A stretch of 29,816 nt of DNA, from the NCBI GenBank assembly GCA_026260175.1, contig JAKCWW010007254.1, positions 1-29,816 on the forward strand, written 5' to 3'. Made by a program: the position numbers and the translations under genes. The notes beneath the pieces are model-generated. The model had not been told where the DNA came from, did not search any database, and was given only the letters and a program-made list of their open reading frames with translations. Numbering within the stretch: position 1 is the stretch's first letter; each line of letters begins with the position of its first letter. Below are positions 1 to 12,500 of the stretch, piece after piece. Source of the stretch: Reticulitermes lucifugus. Taxonomy: Eukaryota > Arthropoda > Insecta > Blattodea > Rhinotermitidae.

Positions 1-399
1 CCCACCCTTTCGCCATTACTTACCGCGGGAAAAAATATAGTCGGATACTTTTTGGACAGCCCCGTATTCAAGCAGGAAATGTTTGACTTAGGGGAAACAA
101 TAGTAAAACTTCATTCAAATCCACTATTATACATAATCTGATCTTGAAGAAAGTAATACTGAAGCATTTGACAGCAATTTACCAACCAACAGTTTGTGTG
201 AAAGTTTGTGGTCCCATCATAGTGTACAGTAGTGACTGTGAACTTCCAAGTACAGACGCAAGTGCCAGTGAGATCAGTGAACAATCTGACACTAAAACAG
301 TTACTGTATTGGACTACCTTCAGATGCTTCACACATTAGTCTGTATTCAGTAATGTATTCAGTAATGAAGTTATGTACCCCAATTTTGTGACTGTGCAG
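1..399 (+). other. Intron upstream of first exon; contains coding-like fragments
   Basis: This precedes the acceptor at 397-399 and is interpreted as intron. It is not plain A+T-rich sequence: codon-like stretches occur in all three forward frames in turn (frame 1 from 1 to about 138, frame 2 from 137 to about 229, frame 3 from about 230 to 353), as if an old coding sequence had acquired small indels. I do not recognise the product. No Piezo motif was seen in any of them. Confidence 0.35.
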
Positions 400-545
400 A
401 TCAGAGACTTTGAAGAGGGAGTCAAGTAGGTTTGGCAGCTCAGTTGGTGGAGGTCAAGGCAATGTGTCAGAAGACCCAGAAGGAGGGACAGATGAGCAGC
501 AAAAAGAGGAGAATGTTCCATTGCCTTCTCTGCGAACACTTAAAC
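400..545 (+). CDS. Piezo: Piezo exon a: polar cytosolic linker
   Basis: Acceptor ends at CAG 397-399 and the donor is GTAAGG at 546. The first base completes a codon begun upstream, and the last base (C) joins AA of the next exon to give Gln. The 48 whole codons read a Ser/Gly/Glu-rich stretch (around SSRFGSSVGGGQGNVSEDP) ending in PLPSLRTLKR, a hydrophilic linker of the kind found between blade helices in Piezo. Low conservation makes this exon less certain than the membrane exons, but phase and continuity into the next exon are exact. Confidence 0.75.
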
Positions 546-3500
546 GTAAGGCAGTGGGTTGAATAACAACCTGTCACCATCCCTTTATATTTCCACCAAG
601 ATGGTTGTCCTTTGGTAAAGTCTTCTCCACTTTTGTTTATATTTATATAAGTTCTGTTCTTTTACCTTTTACCTTTCTCCCTCCTATTCTGTGAAACTGC
701 AAAGGTGTGCGCATGTATGTGTGCATTCGCGGAGTTGCAGTTTGGTTCAGGCATCAATATCATTTGCCATAAATGTGTTAATGCTTAACTAATTCTGTAG
801 TAGTACAGTCTAATTCTCAACCCTGCCAACTGAACATTCTTTTCTGCCAATCCCACCCCTTGCCCTCCCACATTGTATTTTCATAAGACCATCATGATAT
901 TGTTCTTTCATCTCTTTTTCAGTCTCCTAGGCAGCTTCTCCCCATCAACATTTTCTTTCAGTTTCTCTTGTTCATCCAAGATGCATGTTTACTCCATCAT
1001 AACCTCCTTGATTTGACTGCCCTAATGGCATTCGGTAAGCTGTATAACTTGTGAAGTTCCTTATTACGTAATGTCATCCATTTTACACTTATTTTGTCTT
1101 ATGTAAGTGTAAATATTTTTCTGAGTACTTCATTTTTAGAAATGTAATTTATAAGGGATCAATAAGGGATCATGTGTTACGAAGTTACAAAACTGCAGCC
1201 TTTTTTGTCTTATGTTGTGATCTGTACTGTCTTGGAATGCAAGCAAAATTATAAGGTTTGATCTCAGTGATGAGAAGTATTATGAAATTATTTATATTTG
1301 TTGTTGTATTAGTTATTGTTGTTGGTACTTACAAATAAAAATAAATTTGATACCATTGTTTTTATTATGGAGACTGATGTGGAAGACTTAATTTTGTGCA
1401 TTTGTCAGAACTAACAACAAAGGAGCTGCAGCAGCTGGCAATCCAGTTCAAGATTCAGGTTCAGAAAGTGATTGACTTGCTGTGGCTGTTCATGGAACTG
1501 CATATGCTGAAAGTGATGATGCTGTCCATCATGCTGCTGTGTGTCTTTGATGTAAGTGGTGCAACAATCTAGCACAATGGCAGATGGGGCCATTCCAAAG
1601 TGAGCACAACCTGGAGATATGTGATGAGATGTCATGTGCTTTAGACATTTTTGAATGATTGTATCACCCAAACATACTGCATAAGTATAGAAAGAGAAAA
1701 CATAGCATTGTTCATAATAATGAATTCACACTGTATTTCCTAAAGTCTGAATTTCTTAAGGTCTTAAATGCATTAAATTTACTTTCAAACCCAGATGTAT
1801 GTATTTTAAATGAAAATAGTATGTGTGTTAAGAATTCCAGAATTTGCTCTCAAATATGGATTAAAAGTACTAGTCACAATGCTGTAGACTGTTCTGGCAT
1901 TTATCTCTACTTCATTACAAGGGTCCACAGTCTCTTCTGGCTACTCATCATTCTCTTAGTACTGCTGTACTAGTCCTTTTCAGTTTCAGTAATACAGTCT
2001 TTGCATAAATGCTACAGTCTTCTGGATATTTAAAAAGCTAATTTTTCATGTCATGGACTTTCCTGTTCTAATCATTATCATCCTACTAGCCTCTGTAGTT
2101 CAAAATTATCACACTGACATTTGAGAGTTGCATTGGTAAGGGATGTAATAAGAGAGAGAAGAAGAGTACCTTGACCTGAGACAACCCGCATGGAGAAAGC
2201 AACCCCCTTTTATTAACCAAATGACCTGGCTTGATGCAGGACACAGTGAACATTGACCTTTTGAAGAAAAATAATTCCATGTTGTGTGTATTCCACACAA
2301 AACAAAGAAATGAGGACAAAGTTTAAGCTTCCACCATGCAATATGGGGTTGTATGTTAGTCCATGTTTGAAGCCGTAATGCGCCAAACTGCATTTCTGAA
2401 GACTGCCCGATTTTATGCTGGAGGAAATGTAACACACAACTGTAAGAAAATACCACCATTTTAAATAGTGAACTGATAATTTTGTAACAGGACTATCTTT
2501 ATGATATAATAAAACCATGATGATGGGAATTTTATGAAATGGTTGATGAGATAAGTAGATGTGCTTCTTCAGTGTCTGTAGATATTTCTGTATCACTTCA
2601 GTGCTTTGTAAACAGCAGTATAAGAAGAACTGTAAGTTTTTCAAGATCTTTTAAACCCTCATGGGGGTGTTAGTGAGCAAAATTACTGCATGGAAATGGA
2701 TGATTCAATTACAAATATACCTCAGACAATCTTCGAACTGTGTGTGAGCTTTGTAGTTACATTTAATGAGTAAAGAGTTCCATCCTTGAAAATATAAAAA
2801 ATATTTTTAACATTGTGATATAATAGGACAGTATATTTCAGTTCAGAACACTGTCTTCTCATTCAGTTAGCAAAGGTTAATTAGCATAATTCTAATTAAA
2901 ACTCATCTTCTGTCCCTTCATTTGTTTTCATCAGACTCAAGGTGTATTTCATATTAACAAATATAATATATGTGAGTCTCCAAGACACTTTTCTATAGCA
3001 AGTTTGCACCTGCATTGTATGGATTTCCCATAGGTTTGTGGAGTGCATTTCATCTTCCTTCTACTGGCTGTAGTGGCACTATCATTTGGTAGCAAGATCC
3101 ACACACTCATATGTCATGTTGTGACAGTTCTGGTCTCCACACTGCTGCTTATGAAGATGATCTATCAGATCAATTACTTTGTGCATTCAAACTATGCTGT
3201 GAATTGTACGGTAAGTTGTAGCTTCTGACATGTAGTGGAATAAATAATATTTCAGCTACTTTTGTTAAGATTTTAGTGAGTTATTTCATTTCCATCTTAT
3301 TTTTCACTGGTTTAAGTACCCTATGTCAAGAACCTAAGGGTCTTATGATCTGCCTTTGGATGCACTGTGTATTTCTTTTTCTATCCACCCTGCACTTCTG
3401 TTTTTGACACCATATTCCATTCATTAACATGCATTAGTGCATATACAGTTTATTCAAGTCTCACAAAAATCTAATGGAAGCTGCTGAGATAATCTTACAA

Positions 3501-6500
3501 CATACTACATTTAAAAAAAATTGTATATCTTTTATTCACTTTTAATATGCAGTAGACTATATTTTAAGAAATATTACTGAAACATTAGTGACTGTTGCTA
3601 TAACTATAAAAATGAAGAACTATAAACATCTTGACCATTATACCACAACATACTGTGAGCAGAAGTTCGGTAAGACTGTTTAGTTTGGTTTAATGTAGTT
3701 TTAATATAGTTAATGCCTATTACACTGATTATTTTCGTTGTTTTGTAGGAAAATGCTACTGCAGGGAATAATGCAGATTGGCTTGGTCTGTACAAGAGCC
3801 ATTCAGATCATACTCTACCTGAAATACTAAAGGGGTACATAGGTATGTAAGTCACTAGATGTCCGCTGCTGTAATTATCTGCTTGATACATGGCATGGGA
3901 AAGGACAGGGAAACTGTTCAGTCTAACTGGCAGCCACCAACATCATACTTGTAACATGAGACTCACAACACCCAACCATAGGCATTTGTGTTGTAACTGA
4001 AGGGGTTAATCAGTCATTGATAAAGAGTGTGTGATTGAAGGTACAGATTAATTGACAGCCCTAATATTAACACACTAGGTTAATTTGTTTTTAAAACTGT
4101 TCTATTTAATTGTGTGCTTTTATAATTTTACATGATGCTATCTTATAAACCTGACAATAAACAAATGAAAATTACATTATACAGCCACCTTTTTTCTTTC
4201 ATTGAACACAGTCTCCAAACCAGTGTTCTACCTGACTGAAATTGAGTCTTGCTCTTCACAACATATCATGCCCTATTGCTAATGTAATCTGCAGTGTGAA
4301 GTCCCCAATACTACAAGAGTGTGTTTCCTTCGACTCTTATACTGGTTAGGAAGTGAGCATTTACTTCATATTACTTATTGCACTACCGGATTTTAGGAAC
4401 TTGATGGATTTATGTCTCAAAGGTTTTTGATTTGAGACTGGTGAGATCCAGTGTGGAATTTTAGGAATATCTTTCCTGTCACTTGATCTCTAAGAAAAGT
4501 AAAACTCAGTGCACGTGAGAAATACTGAGACACCACTGATTGGGAGCACACAGTAAACTGTCAGACCCTTCTCCTGGTCTTCAGACTCACAGTTGTCCTC
4601 TTAGTAAGGAAACCAAGTTCTGTCTGCCTGCCTGCTTCCTGCCTTCCTGCACCTCAGAAATAGGTTGTACTTGCAGTCTTATGTCTTTATTCAGCTATGC
4701 AGATTATTGTTAGCTGTCAACATATTGTGAAATCAGACATAAAAATGTCTGTTTCCATTTCTTTGGCAACATCTGGTTGTTGCTTCATGTAAAGTAAAGT
4801 TCATATTGGATCACTGGATCATTGTGGACCAAAGCCAAATTTTTGTGGCAACAGTACGAGATTTCAAGGGGGTCTGTTAAGAAGTATCACAGATGAAACA
4901 TGCAAACTGAAGTTTGCTTTCCTGATGCAGACTATATGTGCTTTCTTCTAGTCTTCACCAGTTTTTAGTCTCAGTTGTCTTGTGTGATATCTGAGGTTTG
5001 CACAGCATTGATTTGAAGATTCTCGTTTTAACTGGCTGGTATGCTGTGTAACTGGTAATTTAAAATATTTCAACATTTCAGAGGAACATAGTGCCTTCAT
5101 ATTAAAGGCTTGGTAGGTCTAGAAGAATAAGCAAAGCTTTCTCTGTCCACACCTTAAGGCATGTGGGGGGAGTAGAGGTATAGCTCCACTCATTCTTAGC
5201 TTCAGCACTACATGGAGGTGAGTGGTTAACTTTACACCCCAGCTGCTTTACCCCTGGAAAATAACCCTCATAATCCATTGGATAGGAGGCTGGGTGGACC
5301 CCAGAGACGGACTGGATGTTTTGGAGGGAAGGAAAGTCTCTTGCCCTTACTGGGATTCGAACCTCAGACCGTCCAGCCCGAATAACGTTCGGTAATTCTT
5401 CTACGACCCACTAACCCTTGAATATAAAGGCACTACATCCCTTCAGACTGTCAGATATTGTGAATTACCCGCTACACACATTACATCCCAGAACACTAGA
5501 ATCCTCAATTGTCCTACTAGTCTTCTATAAACCTCGGCAGGACTGTTGAGTCTAAAGCAGGATATACCAAGCTGACTGCAAGAAATGGGCTATGTGTGCT
5601 GCCGGTTTGTTTTACTGAAACATTATACAGGGCTGATTCGTGACATCAGGTGTAATGATGATATTGCCATTGAAGTAATGTACTGTTGTTGCAGGTTTGA
5701 TTTTCTTGGCAACATTAATGGCTGTAGTCAGGGTTCGGCAAGTACACAAACGCCATTCAAATGGTGAGCCAATTTCCTTTCCACGTGTAATGTTTCCCAA
5801 CATACAGCGTTGCCATGCAGATCAGGATCTCCGAACCTGTTTCAAGTATCTCCTCAATTATGGGTTCTACAAGTTTGGTGTTGAGGTAGGTAAATCAGGT
5901 TTTGCGAACAAATGTACTGTTGTTTTACAGTATGGATGCTATTTGACTAAGGCTGTTGTTGTCTTACCATCAGATTTCACTTAGTGTTGTGCAGAGTTTT
6001 TTCTTATCATTTATTAATGTGTATGTCAGACTTATTCTGGTTGGTTATTTTCCTTTCTTTCTCATCTAGTCTGCATTTTTATCACCAAGCAAATCATTCT
6101 AGTACCATTAGTAATATTAAGTGTCTACACCCTCTGTGGTATGTTCATGAGACAATACTTAGCACAGGAATGATTTTGTCTGTTACTTATTTCTTTAACT
6201 GTGTGATCTTGCAGCAAAATACCCACTAGACTGTCTGATATTGGAGTGCTAAGCTCAGCACTTACTGGTAATGTCCCTCTAAGAGCACCAAGTAGTTTTG
6301 TAGGATGTTTACCACCAACCCCTCTCAAATGTTGGTACCTTTCTACCAAAGTAAATGATGTCATGTCCCTGAACACTGTGAGTTTAATACTCACTGCCAC
6401 GCTAGCTTCGCATCTCAAAAAGGATGTGCTTAATACAAGCTTATTCCTTTCACTTTATTCATTGCTGCAGTATTTATATTCATTGTAGTATACCACTGTT

Positions 6501-9500
6501 TAAATTCCTTTGGCATGATATTTTAATATACAAAGTGCTGCAGGGGAGCATTAATTTTATTGAATTGTATTGTATGTGACATGGCAGAGGATTATCACTC
6601 CTTGCCTTTTACTGATAAAATTCTTAAACTATTTAGAAAACCTCCTCCAACCTCTTGAGCAGTTGTGGTTTGGAGAGAATAAGGTGATCAACGAATAGCA
6701 TGCTAAGGATTAATTTCCACTTTAGCAATACACTTTACAGTCTACGTATTGTGTTATAATATACATCTTGCTATGAATATCTTTTGTTTCAGATCTGTCT
6801 AATGACAACTGTAGCTTTAATTGGCACTCGCATGGATCTGTATGCTGTACTGTATGGCATATGGCTGTGTGTGCTGGTTATTATGAAGCGAGAGAAACTT
6901 GCTAAGATTTGGGGCATATACCAGGTGTTCATTGTAATGCTGATACCCATTCAGTATGCCATGGCAGTAGGTTTGCCACCTGCATTATGTGTTGGTAAGC
7001 AACTGATGTACTAACCGCGCAGGATGGATCTAGGATCAAATATAAAACTGACATACTTCTTCTTTTAATATTCTTTTGTGTCTGTTTTTGAAGAAGAGTG
7101 GAATTTACTTTTTTATTCAGCCCATGCAGTTGATGGAGTGTCACTAAAGGAACCATGAACCTTCCATTCTGCATGATACTACATGAGCAAGATATCCAGA
7201 TGTACTTCCTGATTTGTTCATGTTATTAACTTTCAAGTTGGTGTGATGTGCTTACATTTATGCTTTAATATTGCTGGTTGAATGTTAAAATAATAAAATT
7301 TGATATATTTTTAGAATATCCTTGGAACCAGTCGCTGATAATGAGGAATCTACAGGAGTGGATGTTCTTGCCTGATCCCGTATATCCCCCGGCAGCATAC
7401 AAACTTGTTTGTAAGTACACATGTTTCTGAAGAGAGTTCTCGTGCTTGTTGAAGAGTCTTACATATATCACACCACATAAAAATTATCAACATTACAGGC
7501 ATTTGAATGAAAATGCAAGCATGATACATTGATTTATAAATGAAGTTATGATGTAGGTGTATTATTTTAAAATGTGTTATATTCAGTTGGTAAGAAACTA
7601 GACAATTGTCTGGAATTGACTTCATATTTCATGATTTTAGCCGAAACATGTAGTCAGAATTCATATCAGTTATTAAATGTTACTTATATTTTACTTATTA
7701 GTATAATAGCTGTGGATATTGGATTTTAGATTTATTTGTATGAAATTGGTTATGGTCTGTCTTGAATTGCTGACTATTCAGTATCACCTTACACTGCACT
7801 TATGTTTACATTGTGCTATCCAATCACAGTTTCTGACTGTTTTGTTCCTGACCAGTCAGATATTGTGGCAGTCTGTTTTTCTAACAAATTCAACTTTAAA
7901 TAATTATGCCAGGAATGGTTTTCTGTCTTCAGGTTTGTGACAACAGGCATCCTGAACGTCTGTGTAACTACAGACATTTTAGGGAGACTGTGAGGTGGTT
8001 ACGAGGCAGTCAGCTGCAGTAGGGGTTTTGTTACATGGGATGTTTATTTTCATACTAAAAGAATGTGTTTATTGTGTTTTGTTGAACAGGTGACTTCATA
8101 TTGCTGATGCTGGTGTGTCGACAGAGTCTTGTATTTCGAATAGAGAGGCGTTATGCTGGGCAAATCTATGCTGGTGGTAGTAACAAGAGCATCCTTAAAG
8201 AAGCAGAACAGCCAGGTTTTGTTAACCCAGTGCCAGATCACATTTCTTACATCAGGTAAGAAATGGCGTCCTCTTTATGTAGTGATAGCGTTGCCAAATT
8301 CAAACTGTGAAAGTGATGTAACTCAGCACTTCAGAATTGTACGTCTTATTTCAACTACTTTATTCTCAGGCAATACATTTGAAGTGTCTCTGATAGGAAT
8401 TGGAATTTTGCAGATCATAAGTAGTCTGCCAGTTTGAGTGGGTGTGAAACAGTTTTGAAACTTTTCTTACTGACCTCTATAACCAGTTTTACTTCACTTT
8501 AGATCGTGGCTGGATATTGCAAAGCGAAGTTTCTTGTCATCCTTCCTCTGGGTGACACTGGCCATTGTCTTCCTTGCTGGTGCAAACCGGGTGAACATAT
8601 TTTCACTTGGTTACCTTCTGGGTGCCTTTGTATTCCTGTGGCAAGGTGAGGAGATATACCTGCGGCCTGTGCCATACATCCTCAAGCGGTGGAACACGCT
8701 GTTGGGCTACAATGTGGCTGTCATCATGGTCAAAGCTTTACTGCAGATTATCGGTTGCATGTTCCTCCTGGAAGTGAAGAGTCATGCTTGTTGGGCTGCA
8801 CAGTTGTTTGGAATAACATGCATCAGGAAGTTTCCTGCTGCAGTTGGATCATTACCTATGATTGATGGTGAGCAATGATGTTATTTTGAATTTAGGAATG
8901 CAGACACAAAAACATACTCTTATCTTCTAATATAAAGAAGATAAAGCTATACCACTACAGGCCTGGACAGGCCCTTAGGGTTCCAGGAGGTTGAGGCTCC
9001 CAGCTTTCAAGACAGTCGGCACATGAAGGTGCCGCCTTTATCCCGCAGGAAATATTCCTGGTACTCAGTTCTGTTACAGGCTGAGTTGACCCCACGGCCA
9101 TAGTGTGGCCGAAAGGATTATGTCAATGAAAATTTCCAATAATACCATCAGGAATCAAACCCGCGACCTTCCAGCTTGTAGCACAGTCCCTCAACCAACT
9201 GCGCCACAGCATGCCGCCTATCTTCTAATATAAATCATTTAAAAAAAGTATTTTGTACTCTTGTATCCGATGAAATGTAGTTTTCAAGCATTTGTGAATA
9301 TGACAATGGTCCATAATGGCAGGTAATTTATTGACCAGCAGAATAAGTGTCAACTGCTGCAGGACATCTCTATTGTAAAAACAGGCAGTTCAGTGTAATA
9401 TTAGTATAGACACAAGAAGAGCACAGAATTTTTTTCTGTAAACCCCCTTGAAACATGATTAAATTTAAGATCAGGAAGACCACTGGAGGATAATATTAAA

Positions 9501-12500
9501 AGAGATTTTAGTAAACATTGAAGCTGTGAACTAGATTTAACTGGTTGGAGATTGTGTTCAGGTGAAGGCTTTGTTATTTACAGTACTGAGACTGCACGTC
9601 TTATTTTCATTAGTTCATTAGATCCTGTTGCGAAGTCTATCCTTATATATCTCCTGTCTAAAACCTTTGCCAGCAGTATTAGGAGTTGGACTTCTCCATA
9701 AATACCACTGCCACAGTCTGTCACTAGCAACTTCAGGGTAGAATATTCTTTGTTTACTGCACAGATTTGCTTGGCAGGTGAAATGGGCATATTGTCTTGT
9801 GATGATAATAACTAATCATTCAAAGGGAGTTTTATATTCAATTAGCTGTAGTAATTATTGAATCATCGCCTTTGTGTAACTTTGTAGTGAATTGAAGTGC
9901 ATACCTGCTTACACTTTCGTTATGAATGTTTATATAAGAACAGTAAGAGAAAACCATTTTATTACGTGATTGTGTATCATAGAGAAGAGAAGTGACATGG
10001 CAGAGGTAGATTGTAAATAGTAATTTTAATTATGGAGGGTAGTCCAGAATTCCAGAAACATAGGTGTTGGAATAGTGTAGTCAATATAGTAAGTGAGCAG
10101 TTGACTGGAAAATCTGAGATTTCATTGCTCACTGTGGCAAGAGGTTTATTTCTAATCCAAATTGTCCAGACCAGGTCTGGGGCCCACCCAGCCTCCTGTT
10201 CAATGAATACTAGGGTTTCTTTCCATGGGGGTAAAGCGGCCTGGTCGTGAAGTTTACCACTCACCTCCAACTAGTGCTGAGGTTAAGAATGGATGGAGCT
10301 ATACCTCTCTTCTGCCTGTTTGCCTTCATGGCATGGACAGGAATAGCCTTAAATTTTTTTGTACCCTTTTTAGGGAATTGCTAAGATTGTTTATACTGTT
10401 GGCTTTCATGTCAGGTTTGTACATTATGTTGCATATTTTGTACAATATCTGGTGTTACATTGCTGCACTCTTGAATGAGCCTGCTCTTCACTTATTTAAC
10501 TGTTGCGTGCTTGATCAGAGTAAACTGTGATCTTCAGTGCCCCCACAGAAAAATGTCCAAGTGTGTGTGGTCATGCTAGTTTATAGTTCTGGAGTTCACA
10601 AGCACCACAAAAGTCAGTATTAGACCATGATTCTGAAACTTAAGCAACCCTATTCTGTGTGAAGTGATGGTGGTAGAGGCTGCCTTGCATAATTGAGGAT
10701 ATTAAAATACATGACACTAAAGGCTGTCAAAGTTCTGGCATTCTAATACTACTAGGATGTCAAATGGCCCTCGTAGTATTAGAATTCCAGCAGTCAAACA
10801 TAGTTCTGTGGCTTTCCAGATGTACATAATTACTAATGTGTTTGACACATTTCTTACAGATCCAACACAGTGCAATTTACCAAGAGAAAACAGTGGCCTT
10901 GTATGGGATGGTGTTTGTTTTGGGTGTCTGATTATGATGAGGAGGTTGTTCAAGAGTTATTATTTCATCCACCAGGTTAATGAGAACAAGGCCATGACTG
11001 TTCTTGCATCCAGGTACATTCTTGTTTTCTTCTGGTCTTGGTAATTATGGTTGTTACACTTATCAGGACAGAGGTGACCTCTTATGAGTTTCAGATTCAA
11101 ATATCGATTCTTCTTAAATACTGATCCCAGTGCTGTGTGGTCTAAGGCATGGGTCTGCGGCCGCTTGTTTGCTGGGCTTGCGGGTTCAAATCCCACCAGG
11201 GGCACGGATGTCTGTCTCTTATGAGTGTTGTATGTTGTCAGGTAGACATCTCTGCGTTGGGCTGATCATTCATCCAGAGGAGTGCTACTGAGTGTGGTTG
11301 TGAAGACTTGATAACGGGTTGTGAAGACTTGATAACGGGTTGTGAAGACTTGATAACGAGGAGGCCCTGGCCCACTAAGGGCTGTTGCGCCATGGAGGGG
11401 GGAATCTTCTTAAATATCTCATTTTTCTTGACTGTAACAAAGAATGAGTGTAGTTAACAAATCTGGTAACTAATCTAAAATCAGGAAGAGAGAGGAATCT
11501 GTTTCTTATGGAAGTTTTATCTATATGGACACAGAGGTGCAGAGTTGATCAATGAATTGCGAATGAAGCGGATACGAGAGCAAGAGCATCAGGAACACCG
11601 TATTCTTGAGAAGATCAGAATAAAGATGGAACGAATCAAGGCAACCCAACAGAAGACCCAGGAACCCATGCTCAAAGAGCCTGAGAGTCACCATGTTGGT
11701 AAGTCCACTTGAATATCTGGTAATATTACAGCAGTGATAATCCTTTTATAGGTAAACTTGTTTGCAGAAATGAAACCACCTTTAATTTCATAAACTTTGT
11801 TTGGAAACATATTTTTTTAATGTATAAGTAGTAAACTTATAAATTGGGAACTTACGTATTAACCCTGTTGATCTTTGATGCACTCTTGATATACAGCTGA
11901 AGCCTGTCTGTTGAAAACTGTTCTGTTTGATAGGGGTGGGGGAATATATATACTGTTAGTAAGTGCAGAATTATTTCAGAACTTAAATCCCATTTTAAAA
12001 AAGTATACCATTGTATTCTTTCCTTTATGGGAACACTTACCTAGTGAATTTCCCCCCCCCCTTTTATCATACACATATGTATATCTCTAGGCATTGATAC
12101 ATTTGTTCTTTGTCTCACTCCACCAGTAACATCCCTTTTCTTTGAATAGTCTAGTAGTTAAAATTTGATGAAGACAGGGCTTTGATGGAACATGAAAGTT
12201 GGTCATTATACTTTCATGCCACATTTGCCAGGTCCACATTTCTTCGTGCAGCTGAGAATGAGAAATAGCTCTGCATAGAAAGAGTTTGCACATTAAATAA
12301 TAGCTTATATCTTGTGATTCATAATTTGGCAGATCTTAGCCCCGTCTCCTAGTGACTGAATGGGTATTGTCTTTGCAAAAGTTTCCATATGAGTGGTAAA
12401 GGTAAAGGCAAAGGTAAAGTTCACCCTAGAACAGGCCATGAAGGCCCAGAGGGGGAGTAGAGATATAGCTCTACTCTTTCTTTAACCTCAGCGCTAGATG

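Larger units (their letters stand above)
8868..10859 (+). other. Piezo intron with two SINEs and an unidentified coding-like stretch
   Basis: Holds SINE B (8937-9218), a - strand coding-like stretch (9578-9790), SINE A copy 2 (about 10062-10355) and a short inverted repeat (10735-10790). The remainder is A+T-rich with no other signal. Confidence 0.65.
11014..11534 (+). other. Piezo intron containing SINE C
   Basis: More than half of this 521-bp intron is the SINE at 11121-11404 with its target-site duplication; the flanks are A+T-rich. Confidence 0.75.

Noticed and set aside
2109-2644. Overlapping - strand open frames up to 143 residues
   Set aside because: No recognisable motif, skewed aromatic/Cys/His composition, and inside a clean GT-AG intron.
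9150-9218. Functional tRNA gene on the - strand
   Set aside because: Head of a SINE: followed by non-tRNA body and bounded by a 16-bp duplication.
10032-10530. Open frames on both strands near 10.0-10.5 kb
   Set aside because: Largely explained by SINE A copy 2 and adjoining intron; no protein motif.
11150-11200. Functional tRNA gene
   Set aside because: A and B boxes are present but the flanking arms do not pair into a full cloverleaf and the segment is the head of a SINE with target-site duplication.
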